64,000 nucleotides of DNA, taken from NCBI RefSeq assembly GCF_000577275.2, contig NZ_HG916854.1, forward strand, positions 310,001 through 374,000, written 5' to 3'. Positions 34,125 through 42,917 of this stretch are shown piece by piece; the stretch's first letter is position 1; each line of letters starts with the position of its first letter. Made by a program: the position numbers and the translations under genes. The stretch comes from Rhizobium favelukesii. Lineage in GTDB: Bacteria; Pseudomonadota; Alphaproteobacteria; Rhizobiales; Rhizobiaceae. Below the pieces are notes generated by a model, which ran no database searches, was not told the DNA's origin, and saw nothing but the letters and a program-made list of their open reading frames with translations.

Positions 34125-35899
34125 CGCGCGATGTCGGCCGAGTGACCGGCCGCGTCATCGCCATCCCTTGGCTCCACAGCCGGTTGGTGTTCCACAAGGT
34201 CCACCGCCTCCTCCAACTCATCAAAAATCATGGTCGAGCCGACTCGGGCAAGGACACCGGATCGTTCCAGTATTTCCAGCGGCTCGCTGTGCAGTTCCAC
34301 TATCGCGAACTTTATGCCGCGCTCCTCTGCCATTGTGCGTATCTCGTCAAGCATCACCGCTGCGGTGCTGTCAATCTGAGCGGCTGCTCCTGCGTCGAAT
34401 ATGAACCACTTGGTATCCGGTGCCAGCGTCGCAAAGATCTCTTCCATCCTGCTCTTTATGTGTTCCGCGTTGTAAAATAGCAGGCTCCCCTGAACGAGGT
34501 AGATCACCACGCCGGGAACTGGCTCTGCTTGGGGATAGCGATGAAGCTTGTAGAAGCCGTCGCGCCCTGGAATGCGTCCAAGCAATGCATCGCGCGGGGT
34601 CATTCCTTCCATGACAAGATATAGCAGTGTCGCGACCACGGCTATGATCACTCCCTGCAAGACGCCGAGGCTGAGCGCACCCGCAATGCTGATAACCGCA
34701 AAGAGAAACTCGATCCGACTGATTCGCCACAGTTGGCCCAGCGTTCTAAGATCGATGAGGCTAATGGCGGCCGACGCCAGCACGGCCCCAAGCGCGGGAG
34801 TGGGCAGGATCGCCAGCGCGTCGGTCAGAAACAGGACCGTAAGCGTGAGGGCGGCAGCCGAGATGACAGCCGCTACTTGAGTCTTTCCGCCCATGAGGTC
34901 GTTGATCGCGGTGCGGGAATCGGAGGCGGTGACTGCGAAGCCGCCGAACACTCCCGAGGCAAGGTTCGCCGCTCCAAAGCCAAGGAGCTCACGGTTGGCA
35001 TCGACCGGATATCGGTTCTTCGCGCCGAAACTACGCGCGGTTACGATACCCGCGCCAAAGCTGACGATCAAAACGGCTGCCGCCCCGAGGATCAGGTCAC
35101 CGATGGCGACATCCGGGATTGGGATCGACGGCGACGGTAGCTGGGAAGGGACAGCGCCAACAACACGAATACCCAAAGCCTGGAAATCAAAAGCGTAGGA
35201 CAGGGCGGTTGCGAGTGCCATGACGACAAGCGGTCCTGGGACAGATGGTAGCCATTTGCCGAGAAGCCGGAGCACCACGAACAGTCCTGCCCCCAACCAG
35301 AGCGAAGGCCAGTGGATCAGGTCCGACTTTTTTGCGATTTCGACGAGTGGCCCGAACAGCCCGTCGCTTTCGATCTTCACCCCGGTAAAGCGGCCGATCT
35401 GTCCAATCAGGATCGATAGCGAGATGCCGGTCATAAATCCGGTCAGGATCGGACGTGAGAGGAGGTTGGCGATAAACCCCAGCCGAAGGAAGCTTGCCAG
35501 AAAGCAAAGGAGGCCGACCATTGCGGCGATCGCCGCGGAAGCCACGACGTTTTCGGCCGTCGACGACAGCCCGAAAGAAACAAGAACCGCTGCCAGCACC
35601 GTCACCGTGCCGGCGTCGGGGCCCACAATGAGCTGCCGCGACGAGCCGAGCAGGGCATAGCCAAGCACCGACAGGATGCTCGCGTAGATTCCGACTTCGG
35701 GTGGCAAGCCCGCCAGAGCGGGGTAGGCGATGGCGCTTGGCAAGCCAACCGCGGCAATGGCCAGCCCGGATGTCAGATCGTACCGGAGCCACTCCACCCG
35801 ATATTCTCTCAGACTTGATATGAGGGGAAGGGTCGGCATGGCGGCGAAGATCTCCAACGGAAAATTCGGACGCTCGCGTTTGGGGGATGGCCGCCGCAT
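34121..35899 (-). CDS. SulP-family anion transporter with STAS domain
   Basis: 592 aa. About ten membrane helices begin with YDLTSGLAIAAVGLPSAIAY, the SulP signature region. NRELLGFGAANLASGVFGGF and IEFLFAVISIAGALSLGVLQ are conserved. A STAS domain follows from about residue 460 (GSLLFYNAEHIKSRMEEIFA, AQIDSTAAVMLDEIRTMAEE). Substrates of the family are sulfate, bicarbonate and related anions. It lies 47 bp after the PPK2 gene on the same strand, so the two are likely co-transcribed from site B. The IS481 relic abuts its last codon and may have altered the C-terminus. Confidence 0.9.
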   Translation of the reverse strand: MRRPSPKRERPNFPLEIFAAMPTLPLISSLREYRVEWLRYDLTSGLAIAAVGLPSAIAYPALAGLPPEVGIYASILSVLGYALLGSSRQLIVGPDAGTVTVLAAVLVSFGLSSTAENVVASAAIAAMVGLLCFLASFLRLGFIANLLSRPILTGFMTGISLSILIGQIGRFTGVKIESDGLFGPLVEIAKKSDLIHWPSLWLGAGLFVVLRLLGKWLPSVPGPLVVMALATALSYAFDFQALGIRVVGAVPSQLPSPSIPIPDVAIGDLILGAAAVLIVSFGAGIVTARSFGAKNRYPVDANRELLGFGAANLASGVFGGFAVTASDSRTAINDLMGGKTQVAAVISAAALTLTVLFLTDALAILPTPALGAVLASAAISLIDLRTLGQLWRISRIEFLFAVISIAGALSLGVLQGVIIAVVATLLYLVMEGMTPRDALLGRIPGRDGFYKLHRYPQAEPVPGVVIYLVQGSLLFYNAEHIKSRMEEIFATLAPDTKWFIFDAGAAAQIDSTAAVMLDEIRTMAEERGIKFAIVELHSEPLEILERSGVLARVGSTMIFDELEEAVDLVEHQPAVEPRDGDDAAGHSADIAR

Positions 35900-35946
35900 C
35901 TGGCCGCACGCCGGTCACTCCGTCCTCGATAGGGCTGACCCGACGT

Positions 35947-36777
35947 CTAGTGTGTCAGATCGGGCACAACGTTCCTGTGGCTTTGATCTTCGACATAGTC
36001 GTCCGGCCGCTTCTGGCGCTTGCCGAGATCGGGTTCGCGAAATTTAACTCGCTCGTAGGGGATCGATTTGAGTATGTGCGAAATGCAGTTGATACGGGCG
36101 CGCTCTTTGTCGTCCGACGGAACGAGCCACCAAGGCGCCTGCTGATGGTTGGTCTTGCGCAGCATCTCGTCATAGGCACGGGTGTAGTCCCACCATTTGC
36201 GGTAGGATTCGACATCCATCGGGCTCAATTTCCACTGCCGCAGCGGGTCTTCGATCCGCCGCTTGAAGCGACGCTCCTGTTCTTCCTCGCTGACAGTGAG
36301 AAAATACTTCAATAGGACAATACCGCTTTCAACGATTGCCGCCTCAAATCGAGGAGCAAGTTCGAGAAACCTCTGGGCTTTCTTTTCGCTGCAGAACCCC
36401 ATGACACGGTCGACGCCTGGACGATTGTACCAACTGCGATCGAAGATGACGATTTCCCCGGCCGCTGGCATGTGGGCAAGGTAGCGCTGCATGTACATCT
36501 GCGACTTTTCACGGTCGGTCGGCGCGGGCAGAGCAATCACACGAAACACACGCGGGCTCACTTTCTCGGTAATTCGTTTGATCATCCCGCCTTTGCCGGC
36601 GGCGTCGCGCCCCTCGAAGACGATCACGATCCTTGCCCCCGATTTCTTCACCCAGGCCTGCAGGTGCGCCAACTCCACCTGAAGCTTCTTTATCTCCTTG
36701 TCGTAGTTCCACGACTTGTCTTTCTTCGTTTTCTCTTCCGCGGGGGCTTCAAGGTCTAGGGCGTGCATTTTGGTCAT
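35947..36777 (-). CDS. ppk2: Polyphosphate kinase 2
   Basis: 276 aa from the ATG at 36777 with GGAGGG upstream. Walker A is FEGRDAAGKGGMIKRITEKV and the lid/Walker B region is EIVIFDRSWYNRPGVDRVMG. VESYRKWWDYTRAYDEMLRK and the PWWLVPSDDKERARIN segment are also class features. PPK2 enzymes use polyphosphate to phosphorylate GDP/ADP (or the reverse). It is first in an operon with SulP. The tandem motif, site B, lies 81 bp upstream, and the winged-helix/TPR regulator gene precedes it on the same strand. Confidence 0.95.
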   Translation of the reverse strand: MTKMHALDLEAPAEEKTKKDKSWNYDKEIKKLQVELAHLQAWVKKSGARIVIVFEGRDAAGKGGMIKRITEKVSPRVFRVIALPAPTDREKSQMYMQRYLAHMPAAGEIVIFDRSWYNRPGVDRVMGFCSEKKAQRFLELAPRFEAAIVESGIVLLKYFLTVSEEEQERRFKRRIEDPLRQWKLSPMDVESYRKWWDYTRAYDEMLRKTNHQQAPWWLVPSDDKERARINCISHILKSIPYERVKFREPDLGKRQKRPDDYVEDQSHRNVVPDLTH

Positions 36778-36857
36778 GGCTCCCTCCAAGTTGATCGGCT
36801 TCCGGGCAGGCACTCTCCAACGGAGAGGATGGTAGCGCTTTTGGAGACGATATGCCT

Positions 36858-36877
36858 GTAGCATCGCGTAGCATCTA
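36858..36877 (+). promoter_or_regulatory. Tandem 10-bp motif, site B
   Basis: GTAGCATCGC and GTAGCATCTA in direct tandem; the first eight bases are identical in the two units. The site is 80 bp before the ppk2 start codon and reads away from the gene, as at site A. Confidence 0.7.
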
Positions 36878-36925
36878 TGGCGGCAGCATGTGACGGACCG
36901 GCAGCGGCGCTGCAGGCCCAATCCC

Positions 36926-38734
36926 TCAGTGCGGCGGGACAGGGATCCCGGCTGCGCGAACCCCATCCAGAAAATGTTCGCGATCTTCAGCGCGTTGGAA
37001 ACGGGTCGATACCTCTTCGCGCACATTCAGGAGTATGCCCGGTGCATTTTGCTCGAACCATTCCCGTTCCATGCGAGCAGCCGCAATCTTGCCCTGCGCA
37101 CCGAGCGCGCTAAGGAGAACGAGATGATGGATTGGATTGTAACGGAGGTCCGCCATTCGTGCCCAAACTTCCGCGGCTTCATAGTCACCACGCATATAGG
37201 CGCAGGTGGCGAGCCCTACCTCGTAATATCCTATCGGGCCGTTGATGCGGGATATCGCGCTCGACAGCAGTTCGCACCCGCTCTCCCATTTGCCGGACAA
37301 TGCGAGTCTGAGGCCATACTCACCGGCCAGCTCGGTATCATTGGAATTGAGCGCGAGCGCCTCGGTACCTGTTCTGAGGGCCGCCTCGATGTCCCCCTTG
37401 AAAAAATACACCAGCATTTGCGCCTCCAACGCTCTCACGTTCTGGGGGTCCAGTGCGACGGCTTTTTCTGCGGCAATTTCCGCTCGTTCGAGCGACGGGC
37501 CTGGCGCCGTCTGTAACCTATATTGGAAGCGGACTTCGTCCACGTACGCCATGGAAAGAAGCGCCCAGAATGTCGAATATTGCGGGAACCGTTCCGTCGC
37601 GTGCTTCAGGCAGTCTCTTGCCAAAGCGTGCTTTTGGGGCTCAAGCGTCCCCCTGTAGGCGTAGTAGGCGAGCGTGCAGGCGTAGGAATCCCGGTCTTCC
37701 GGGAGCTGTTTGTCGATGCGGGCCGCATCGGTTTGAAAGACAATGCCAGACGGTTGCGCGATGGCCACGGCTACGCTTCTTGCCACATCTGTCTGGACTT
37801 CGAGCATTTCTCTGACACTGAATTGCTTGTCGTAGTTATTGGCCCAGATGACCGATCCGTCGGCTTTGTTCAGGAACCGAGTCGTCAAACGGAGCGTGTC
37901 GTCGTCCAGACGGACGCGGCCTTGAAGGATGTATCTTGCAGGCGATTGCCCGACCAACGAAGGTTCGGTTTCTCCTCGCGATCCGCCCGCTATGACAACG
38001 ATCTCCTTGAATTTCGACAACTGTCCGATGACCTCATCGGTAAGACCGCGGGCGATGGCGGCTGCCTGCGGGGAGCCAGAGAGGTCTTCGAAGGGTTCAA
38101 CGACGATCCGGGGCATGTCGACGCTGCTCAAATCGCTTCCAGGAGCGAGACGGACCAAACGCTCGATGTCCTTGACGGAAGACCCCACGAGGACGGTCCA
38201 CAGTAATAGTGCCAGAAGTAGAACGGCCGCCCCGAGTGCCGCCGCGATCCAGATCCAATTCCCACCCCGCCTAGGTACATTTTCGTCGTGGATTGACAGA
38301 TCCGGCTTGGTCGCGCGAGCAGGTTCAATCTCCTGACCGGGCGACACGTTCGGACGTGTATATCGGAACGCCGGTACGTAGCCGCCTTTCGGGATCGAGA
38401 TGAAAACGGGATCGTCCTGTCCAGCCACGAGATAGTAGCGCTCGAGCGCACGGCGCATCCGACCAGCCTCTATGCGGACCACAGGGTCGTTCTGTGCATC
38501 GAAGGAACTTTCGCGTCCAAACACTTCGAGGGCGATCGAGTAGGCTTTCAGCCGATCGGATCGTCCTGCAAGCGCTTCATTGAGAATGTAGGATACGAAG
38601 GCCCGAGCTCGGTTGGGCGCATGAAACTCCGGGCTCGACAGGATGCGGTCATACTGTGCGCGCACTTCCGCTTCCGTAGGAACGGAGACGTCTTCCGTGC
38701 CGTCTCGTGAGGCGCCCAGCATTGCCTTCCCCAA
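36926..38734 (-). CDS. Winged-helix/transmembrane/TPR regulator (CadC/adenylate-cyclase-like architecture without cyclase)
   Basis: 602 aa. Residues about 20-125 form an OmpR/CadC-like winged helix: FVSYILNEALAGRSDRLKAY, DPVVRIEAGRMRRALERYY as recognition helix, then VFISIPKGGYVPAFRY as wing. A single membrane helix follows near 165-190 (WIAAALGAAVLLLALLLWTV). The periplasmic part starts with a TolB-like segment (RIVVEPFEDLSGSPQAAAIA, YILQGRVRLDDDTLRLTTRF) and ends in TPR repeats (AEKAVALDPQNVRALEAQML). No cyclase or kinase domain is present. Direct-repeat sites with a 10-bp step suit this class of DNA-binding domain, and one such site lies in its own promoter. Confidence 0.85.
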   Translation of the reverse strand: MGKAMLGASRDGTEDVSVPTEAEVRAQYDRILSSPEFHAPNRARAFVSYILNEALAGRSDRLKAYSIALEVFGRESSFDAQNDPVVRIEAGRMRRALERYYLVAGQDDPVFISIPKGGYVPAFRYTRPNVSPGQEIEPARATKPDLSIHDENVPRRGGNWIWIAAALGAAVLLLALLLWTVLVGSSVKDIERLVRLAPGSDLSSVDMPRIVVEPFEDLSGSPQAAAIARGLTDEVIGQLSKFKEIVVIAGGSRGETEPSLVGQSPARYILQGRVRLDDDTLRLTTRFLNKADGSVIWANNYDKQFSVREMLEVQTDVARSVAVAIAQPSGIVFQTDAARIDKQLPEDRDSYACTLAYYAYRGTLEPQKHALARDCLKHATERFPQYSTFWALLSMAYVDEVRFQYRLQTAPGPSLERAEIAAEKAVALDPQNVRALEAQMLVYFFKGDIEAALRTGTEALALNSNDTELAGEYGLRLALSGKWESGCELLSSAISRINGPIGYYEVGLATCAYMRGDYEAAEVWARMADLRYNPIHHLVLLSALGAQGKIAAARMEREWFEQNAPGILLNVREEVSTRFQRAEDREHFLDGVRAAGIPVPPH

Positions 38735-38759
38735 GGCTTATTAAACCGCAAATGCACGT

Positions 38760-38779
38760 GTATCCTCGTGTATCATACA
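38760..38779 (+). promoter_or_regulatory. Tandem 10-bp motif, site C (regulator promoter)
   Basis: GTATCCTCGT and GTATCATACA lie 25 bp before the regulator start and also upstream of the divergent small gene at 38852. The close spacing, unlike the 62-81 bp at sites A, B, D and E, would fit self-repression. Confidence 0.55.
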
Positions 38780-38851
38780 TCTCTAAATAAACCACATGCA
38801 ATATGATGAGTTCGATAAGTCGATCGAGTTCGGCGTTGTCGAGGAGATGTG

Positions 38852-39157
38852 ATGGGATCGAGTTCAAACTATCCCGGTGCTATGTCAGGCCTTGCCATTG
38901 CATGCGCGCTTTTTCCTGCACGCGCACGAGAGATTGAAGTCTTGTTCGAGCGCAACGACAGCTTCAGAGGGCTCTGCGAGGACCTCGCCGCGGCGAACGA
39001 GGTACTCATGACAATCGATGGACTCCCGGTCGGCGTCCGTGATGCGAGGCGGCTTGAATACAAGGAGCTGATTTCGGGTCTTTCTACTGAAATCGAAGAG
39101 ATGTTGTCCCTTGCCAAGGTCATCCGAATACCGCGAAAGGATCGGCGCCCGACGTAG
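38852..39157 (+). CDS. Hypothetical protein, 101 aa
   Basis: Starts at ATG 38852 (GTG 38849 also in frame) after GAGGAGAT. The product is soluble and helical (ARAREIEVLFERNDSFRGLC, EDLAAANEVLMTIDG, YKELISGLSTEIEEMLSLAK) with a basic tail. It is divergent from the regulator gene and shares site C. The family was not recognised, though the helical layout suggests a small binding protein. Confidence 0.65.
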   Translation: MGSSSNYPGAMSGLAIACALFPARAREIEVLFERNDSFRGLCEDLAAANEVLMTIDGLPVGVRDARRLEYKELISGLSTEIEEMLSLAKVIRIPRKDRRPT

Positions 39158-39234
39158 TCCCGGTTGCTAACAGGCGTCGCGCTTGCGGAGTGAGCCTTTT
39201 GATCCACCACCAAACATAGAGGAATACTCGGCCA

Positions 39235-39600
39235 ATGTTTCGTATATCGATCTGGAAAATCCTCGGCTTAAGCCCCACTCCAACGAGGATCGCAATGTTA
39301 TTTGCTGCCTGCGCCTCGGTCCCGTTCTATCCCGTCGGCTATTCACAAGCCGCGGGCAATCAGTTCAAAGACTTTCCGTTCGTGATCGGTTGTGAATACA
39401 AGGGTATGTTCCACGCTTTTTTCCTCTCGAGAATAACGCCTGACGGACTGGCGACCTATGTCGCATCGGAACGGATTGCGGGTACGATTTCTCTGGATGG
39501 GCACGCAAAGGCGGTCGGCGAGCAGAAGGGTGGGACATGCGTGGGCAAGACACTCGAGGAACTGCGCAATTCGGGCCAAGCTCACTATCTACAGCCCTAG
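39235..39600 (+). CDS. Exported hypothetical protein, 121 aa
   Basis: A hydrophobic N-terminal part (TPTRIAMLFAACASVPFYPV) ending near YSQAAG looks like a signal peptide. The mature part (NQFKDFPFVIGCEYKGMFHA, FFLSRITPDGLATYVASERI) has two Cys. It lies between the regulator cluster and the DUF3300 operon. The function is unknown. Confidence 0.65.
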   Translation: MFRISIWKILGLSPTPTRIAMLFAACASVPFYPVGYSQAAGNQFKDFPFVIGCEYKGMFHAFFLSRITPDGLATYVASERIAGTISLDGHAKAVGEQKGGTCVGKTLEELRNSGQAHYLQP

Positions 39601-39780
39601 GGCTTACGTTTCGTCCAACGCAGGAGGGGGGCGGGGCGGCGACGGGCGTGCCATGCGTTTGTCGAAGGCGCGACCGAAGGGCTGGCGACAGGCAGTTGAA
39701 AGCTGTCCGCACCACCGGCGAGTGAGCGTCTATACCAATTTCGCCAGACGCAAGCGAGGCTGCCATCCCTACGGCCTGAT

Positions 39781-39800
39781 GTATGTTCCCGTATGTTACG
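39781..39800 (-). promoter_or_regulatory. Tandem 10-bp motif, site D
   Basis: On the plus strand GTATGTTCCC and GTATGTTACG; read on the minus strand it is CGTAACATAC then GGGAACATAC. It ends 62 bp before the DUF3300 start. A possible -10, TATAGT (39823-39828), lies 22 bp downstream, so a bound regulator would sit next to the -35 region. Confidence 0.65.
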
Positions 39801-39862
39801 CCGTCAATCCAAGTGCCTCTTGTATAGTTTCAAGCCGTGCCAATCGAAGGAGGCCGATACCG

Positions 39863-41308
39863 ATGCGAAGATCATTCAGGCTTTTGGTCGGATTGTCGGC
39901 CCTGGCGATCATATCGATACGACCGGATATGCCCGTGCACGCACAGGTGCCCACGCCGACGGCAAAACCGTCGGCCGAAGAGCCAGCCGAAACGGAAGGC
40001 GACCTCCTTGACGAGGAGGAACTTGAAGTCCTCGTGGCCCGCATTGCGCTTTACCCGGATGACCTGGTGGCGGCGATTTCCGCGGCGTCGCTTTTCCCGT
40101 TGCCGATAGTCGAGGCGGCACGGTTCCTCGAGGCGAAGAAGAAGGACGCCGATCTCAAGCCCAAGGACGACTGGGATGGGAGCGTCATCTCGCTCCTGAA
40201 CTATCCCGATATTGTCAAGATGATGAGTGAGGACCTCGATTGGACCCAATCGCTGGCCGATGCACTCACGAACCAGCAGAAGGATGTGCTGATCGCCATT
40301 CAGCAGCTTCGCGACGAGGCAGTGGCAAAGAACATCATCAAGACCGACGACAAGGTCACGGTTGTCATGGAGAACGAGAACGTCGTCATTCGACCGACTG
40401 ATCCGGAGAAGGTTTATATCCCGCAGTACCCGCCGGAGATGCTCTATGAACCGGGTTACGCGGTCGAGCCGATCTCCTATTACCCCGACCCTTACGACAA
40501 CTACTATTATCCAGGGGCCGGTTTCTTTGCAGCGGCGGTAACCGGCGTTGCATGGGCGGCCGTCGTCAACTGGGACGATTGGGGCGTATGGGGTGGCGAC
40601 TGGCGTGGTGACGTCGATATCGACTGCAACAACTGCTTCAACGACCGGAACTTCAACGGCAAGGTCAACTGGAACGACGTCGACTGGACCAAGGTGGACC
40701 GGAGCAAGTTGAGTATCGGAAAGGATCAACTCGCTAACATCGATCGGTCGGCGATCAAGTCCAGTCTGCAGTCCGACAACCGCAATCAGCTCAAGAACAA
40801 GGTCAGCGACCGGCAAGCAAATCGAGGGCCAGGAGCCAGGGACGTCGGCGCCCGTGCTAACGACATCCGCAAGGGCACGGTCGAAGGCCTGAAGGCAAAT
40901 CCGAGAGCGGGGAACGCTGCGGCGAACCGGCCCGGGACACCGCGCCTTGATGCCCGCCCAGGCAATGTGGCCAACCGCCCGGATGCCCGGCCGGGGAATG
41001 CGGCCAATCGCCCAGGTAATGTGGCAAACCGTTCGTCAAGGCCGGCCGGCAAGGTCAACAGGCCAAGCGCACCGAAGATGGCGGCACGACCCGACAATCG
41101 CTCGCGTCAGCCAAGCGCCCTTGGCAACGTGCAGTCCGGTCGGCGTGAAGCGGTTGCTTCCAAGCGGGGAGGGCAGAGCATGGGAGGCGGACAACGCGGC
41201 GCGCCGCGCGCGGCGGCACAGCGCTCACGCCCAATGCCACATGGCGGTGGCGGGGGGCGCGGCGGTGGTCGAGGTGGCGGCGGTCGCGGGGGTGGCGGTC
41301 GTCGGTAA
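39863..41308 (+). CDS. DUF3300 secreted protein with repetitive C-terminus
   Basis: 481 aa from the ATG at 39863 with AAGGAGG upstream. A signal peptide (RLLVGLSALAIISIRPDMPV) is followed by the DUF3300 core: ARIALYPDDLVAAISAASLF, SLADALTNQQKDVLIAIQQL and VYIPQYPPEMLYEP. The C-terminal third is basic, low-complexity and repetitive (RPGNVANRPDARPGNAANRP) and ends in a Gly/Arg-rich tail. Such tails often bind polyanions or the envelope. It forms an operon with DUF2950, a pairing seen in other bacteria. Confidence 0.92.
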   Translation: MRRSFRLLVGLSALAIISIRPDMPVHAQVPTPTAKPSAEEPAETEGDLLDEEELEVLVARIALYPDDLVAAISAASLFPLPIVEAARFLEAKKKDADLKPKDDWDGSVISLLNYPDIVKMMSEDLDWTQSLADALTNQQKDVLIAIQQLRDEAVAKNIIKTDDKVTVVMENENVVIRPTDPEKVYIPQYPPEMLYEPGYAVEPISYYPDPYDNYYYPGAGFFAAAVTGVAWAAVVNWDDWGVWGGDWRGDVDIDCNNCFNDRNFNGKVNWNDVDWTKVDRSKLSIGKDQLANIDRSAIKSSLQSDNRNQLKNKVSDRQANRGPGARDVGARANDIRKGTVEGLKANPRAGNAAANRPGTPRLDARPGNVANRPDARPGNAANRPGNVANRSSRPAGKVNRPSAPKMAARPDNRSRQPSALGNVQSGRREAVASKRGGQSMGGGQRGAPRAAAQRSRPMPHGGGGGRGGGRGGGGRGGGGRR

Positions 41309-41343
41309 TGTTTTCCAGCCTCTCGGATTTCCGGAGATAAACC

Positions 41344-42279
41344 ATGAGACTACAGTTGAGATTGATCGCGCTGCTGCTCGGAACGGCACTATCCGTAGCC
41401 ATTGCAGCCCCATCCGTGGCCCAGATGCAGACGGATCTTTCGGAGTTCGAGGCGGGGACGCCGCCATCGTTCGACGATCCCTCGGCGCTGCTTGACCGGC
41501 TCAAGGCCGTGCTGAGTGCCAACGATATCGACGGTTTGGCAACTCTCCTTGGCCTGGACGCGGCCAAGCTGCGCTCCAGCAAGGAGGCCATGGTAAGCTA
41601 CGGACTGATCCGCGAGGGTGCTGCGCGGCAATTGCGACTTCAGGATCTCGGAGATCGCAAGATCGTTGCCGTGGGGGACGTGTTGTGGCCTTTGCCGTTC
41701 CCCTTGTCGAAGGACAAGGACGGCAAGTGGGCTTTCGACACGGAGGTTGGTCTGCAGGAGATCATCAATCGCCGGGTGGGCCAGAACGAGCTTACGACAA
41801 TTCAAACGATGCATGACTACGTGCTCGCTCAGGACCAGTATGCTCAAATCGACGAGGACGAGGATGGCGTCTACGAGTTCGCTCAGCGGCTGATCAGCAG
41901 CCTCGGCAAGCGGGACGGCTTATATTGGGAGCCCGGTCTGTTCGATGAGGAGAGCCCGGCCGGACATCTGATAGAGACGGCGGCTTTCGGCAAGGCTAAG
42001 CGTGGCGAAGGGTACTATGGATATCGCTATCGTATCTTGACCGCCCAGGGTTCCAACGTGATTGGCGGCAAGCAGAATTACATCGTCAATGGCAACATGA
42101 CAGCCGGATTTGCCTTGATCGCGTGGCCGGTGACGTATCGCGTGACCGGGGTGCAGACGTTCATCGTCAACGGCGCGAACATCGTCTATGAGCGGGATCT
42201 GGGGCCGCAGACGGAGCAGCGGGTCTCAACGATCAAGGAATTCAATCCGGATGATAGCTGGACGATCGTGCGCGACTAG
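41344..42279 (+). CDS. DUF2950 secreted protein
   Basis: 311 aa with a signal peptide (LIALLLGTALSVAIAAPSVA then Q). The family core includes GLQEIINRRVGQNELTTIQT, YVLAQDQYA, SLGKRDGLYWEP and GYYGYRYRILTAQGSNVIGG. It lies 35 bp after the DUF3300 gene and the two are almost certainly co-expressed from site D. The biochemical role of either protein is not established. Confidence 0.93.
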   Translation: MRLQLRLIALLLGTALSVAIAAPSVAQMQTDLSEFEAGTPPSFDDPSALLDRLKAVLSANDIDGLATLLGLDAAKLRSSKEAMVSYGLIREGAARQLRLQDLGDRKIVAVGDVLWPLPFPLSKDKDGKWAFDTEVGLQEIINRRVGQNELTTIQTMHDYVLAQDQYAQIDEDEDGVYEFAQRLISSLGKRDGLYWEPGLFDEESPAGHLIETAAFGKAKRGEGYYGYRYRILTAQGSNVIGGKQNYIVNGNMTAGFALIAWPVTYRVTGVQTFIVNGANIVYERDLGPQTEQRVSTIKEFNPDDSWTIVRD

Positions 42280-42301
42280 CCATAGAGGCAGGCTCCTGAG
42301 G

Positions 42302-42321
42302 CGTATGCTACCGTATGATAC
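42302..42321 (-). promoter_or_regulatory. Tandem 10-bp motif, site E
   Basis: Plus strand CGTATGCTAC then CGTATGATAC; minus strand GTATCATACG then GTAGCATACG. It ends 69 bp before the ATG at 42391. A possible -10, TATCCT, lies at 42334-42339. Confidence 0.7.
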
Positions 42322-42390
42322 CGTCCGCGACCTGTATCCTACTGCCCACTGCAGGTTATCGGGCCTATCATCCGGCGGTTTCTTGGAGGT

Positions 42391-42867
42391 ATGGCGATGG
42401 CAAAGGGTGAAGCAACTGGCACCAATCCTGCCGCAATGAGTGCGGAAGAACTGAGAAAGAAAGCCTTGGAACTGAAGCTCGCGGAGATGGAGCGCGAAGA
42501 CAAGATAAAATCACGGGAGGCGAAGAAGCATTCCGAGTTTGTCGAAGACTTCTTCCGCAAGCATATAGGCGACGACGAACGTGCCGTTATCAGGCGCGTA
42601 GTGACAAAGGCGGCCGCGGACGGAAAGTTCGAGGCCATGGTCTACAGCTTTCCATCCAGCTTCTGCACCGACAGCGGCCGGGCCATCAACAATAATCTCC
42701 AAGGGTGGCAGAACACGCTGCAGGGCAAGGCCAAGGAGGTTTACGAGCTGTTCGAAACCGTAGGAAGACCACAAGGCTACACGCTAAAAGCAGTGGTCAT
42801 CAATTATCCGGGAGGCATGCCGGGCGACATCGGTTTCTTTTTAGGCTGGGAGCCGCCGCTGGAGTGA
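42391..42867 (+). CDS. Hypothetical protein, 158 aa
   Basis: A charged coiled-coil N-terminus (AEELRKKALELKLAEMERED, KIKSREAKKHSEFVEDFFRK) is followed by a compact domain (DGKFEAMVYSFPSSFCTDSG, INNNLQGWQNTLQGKAKEVY, LKAVVINYPGGMPGDIGFFL). No transmembrane segment. The stop overlaps a GTG (42864) in frame with the CYTH gene, indicating coupling. I do not recognise the family. Its promoter carries site E. Confidence 0.8.
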   Translation: MAMAKGEATGTNPAAMSAEELRKKALELKLAEMEREDKIKSREAKKHSEFVEDFFRKHIGDDERAVIRRVVTKAAADGKFEAMVYSFPSSFCTDSGRAINNNLQGWQNTLQGKAKEVYELFETVGRPQGYTLKAVVINYPGGMPGDIGFFLGWEPPLE

Positions 42868-42917
42868 CCACAGACGAGGCAACGCCACAAGCTGCGAAAC
42901 CATTCGGAACGGGCGCA

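Noticed and set aside
39458..39862. N-terminal extension of the DUF3300 frame
   Set aside because: The upstream codons include the end of another gene and site D; the AAGGAGG and signal peptide place the start at 39863.
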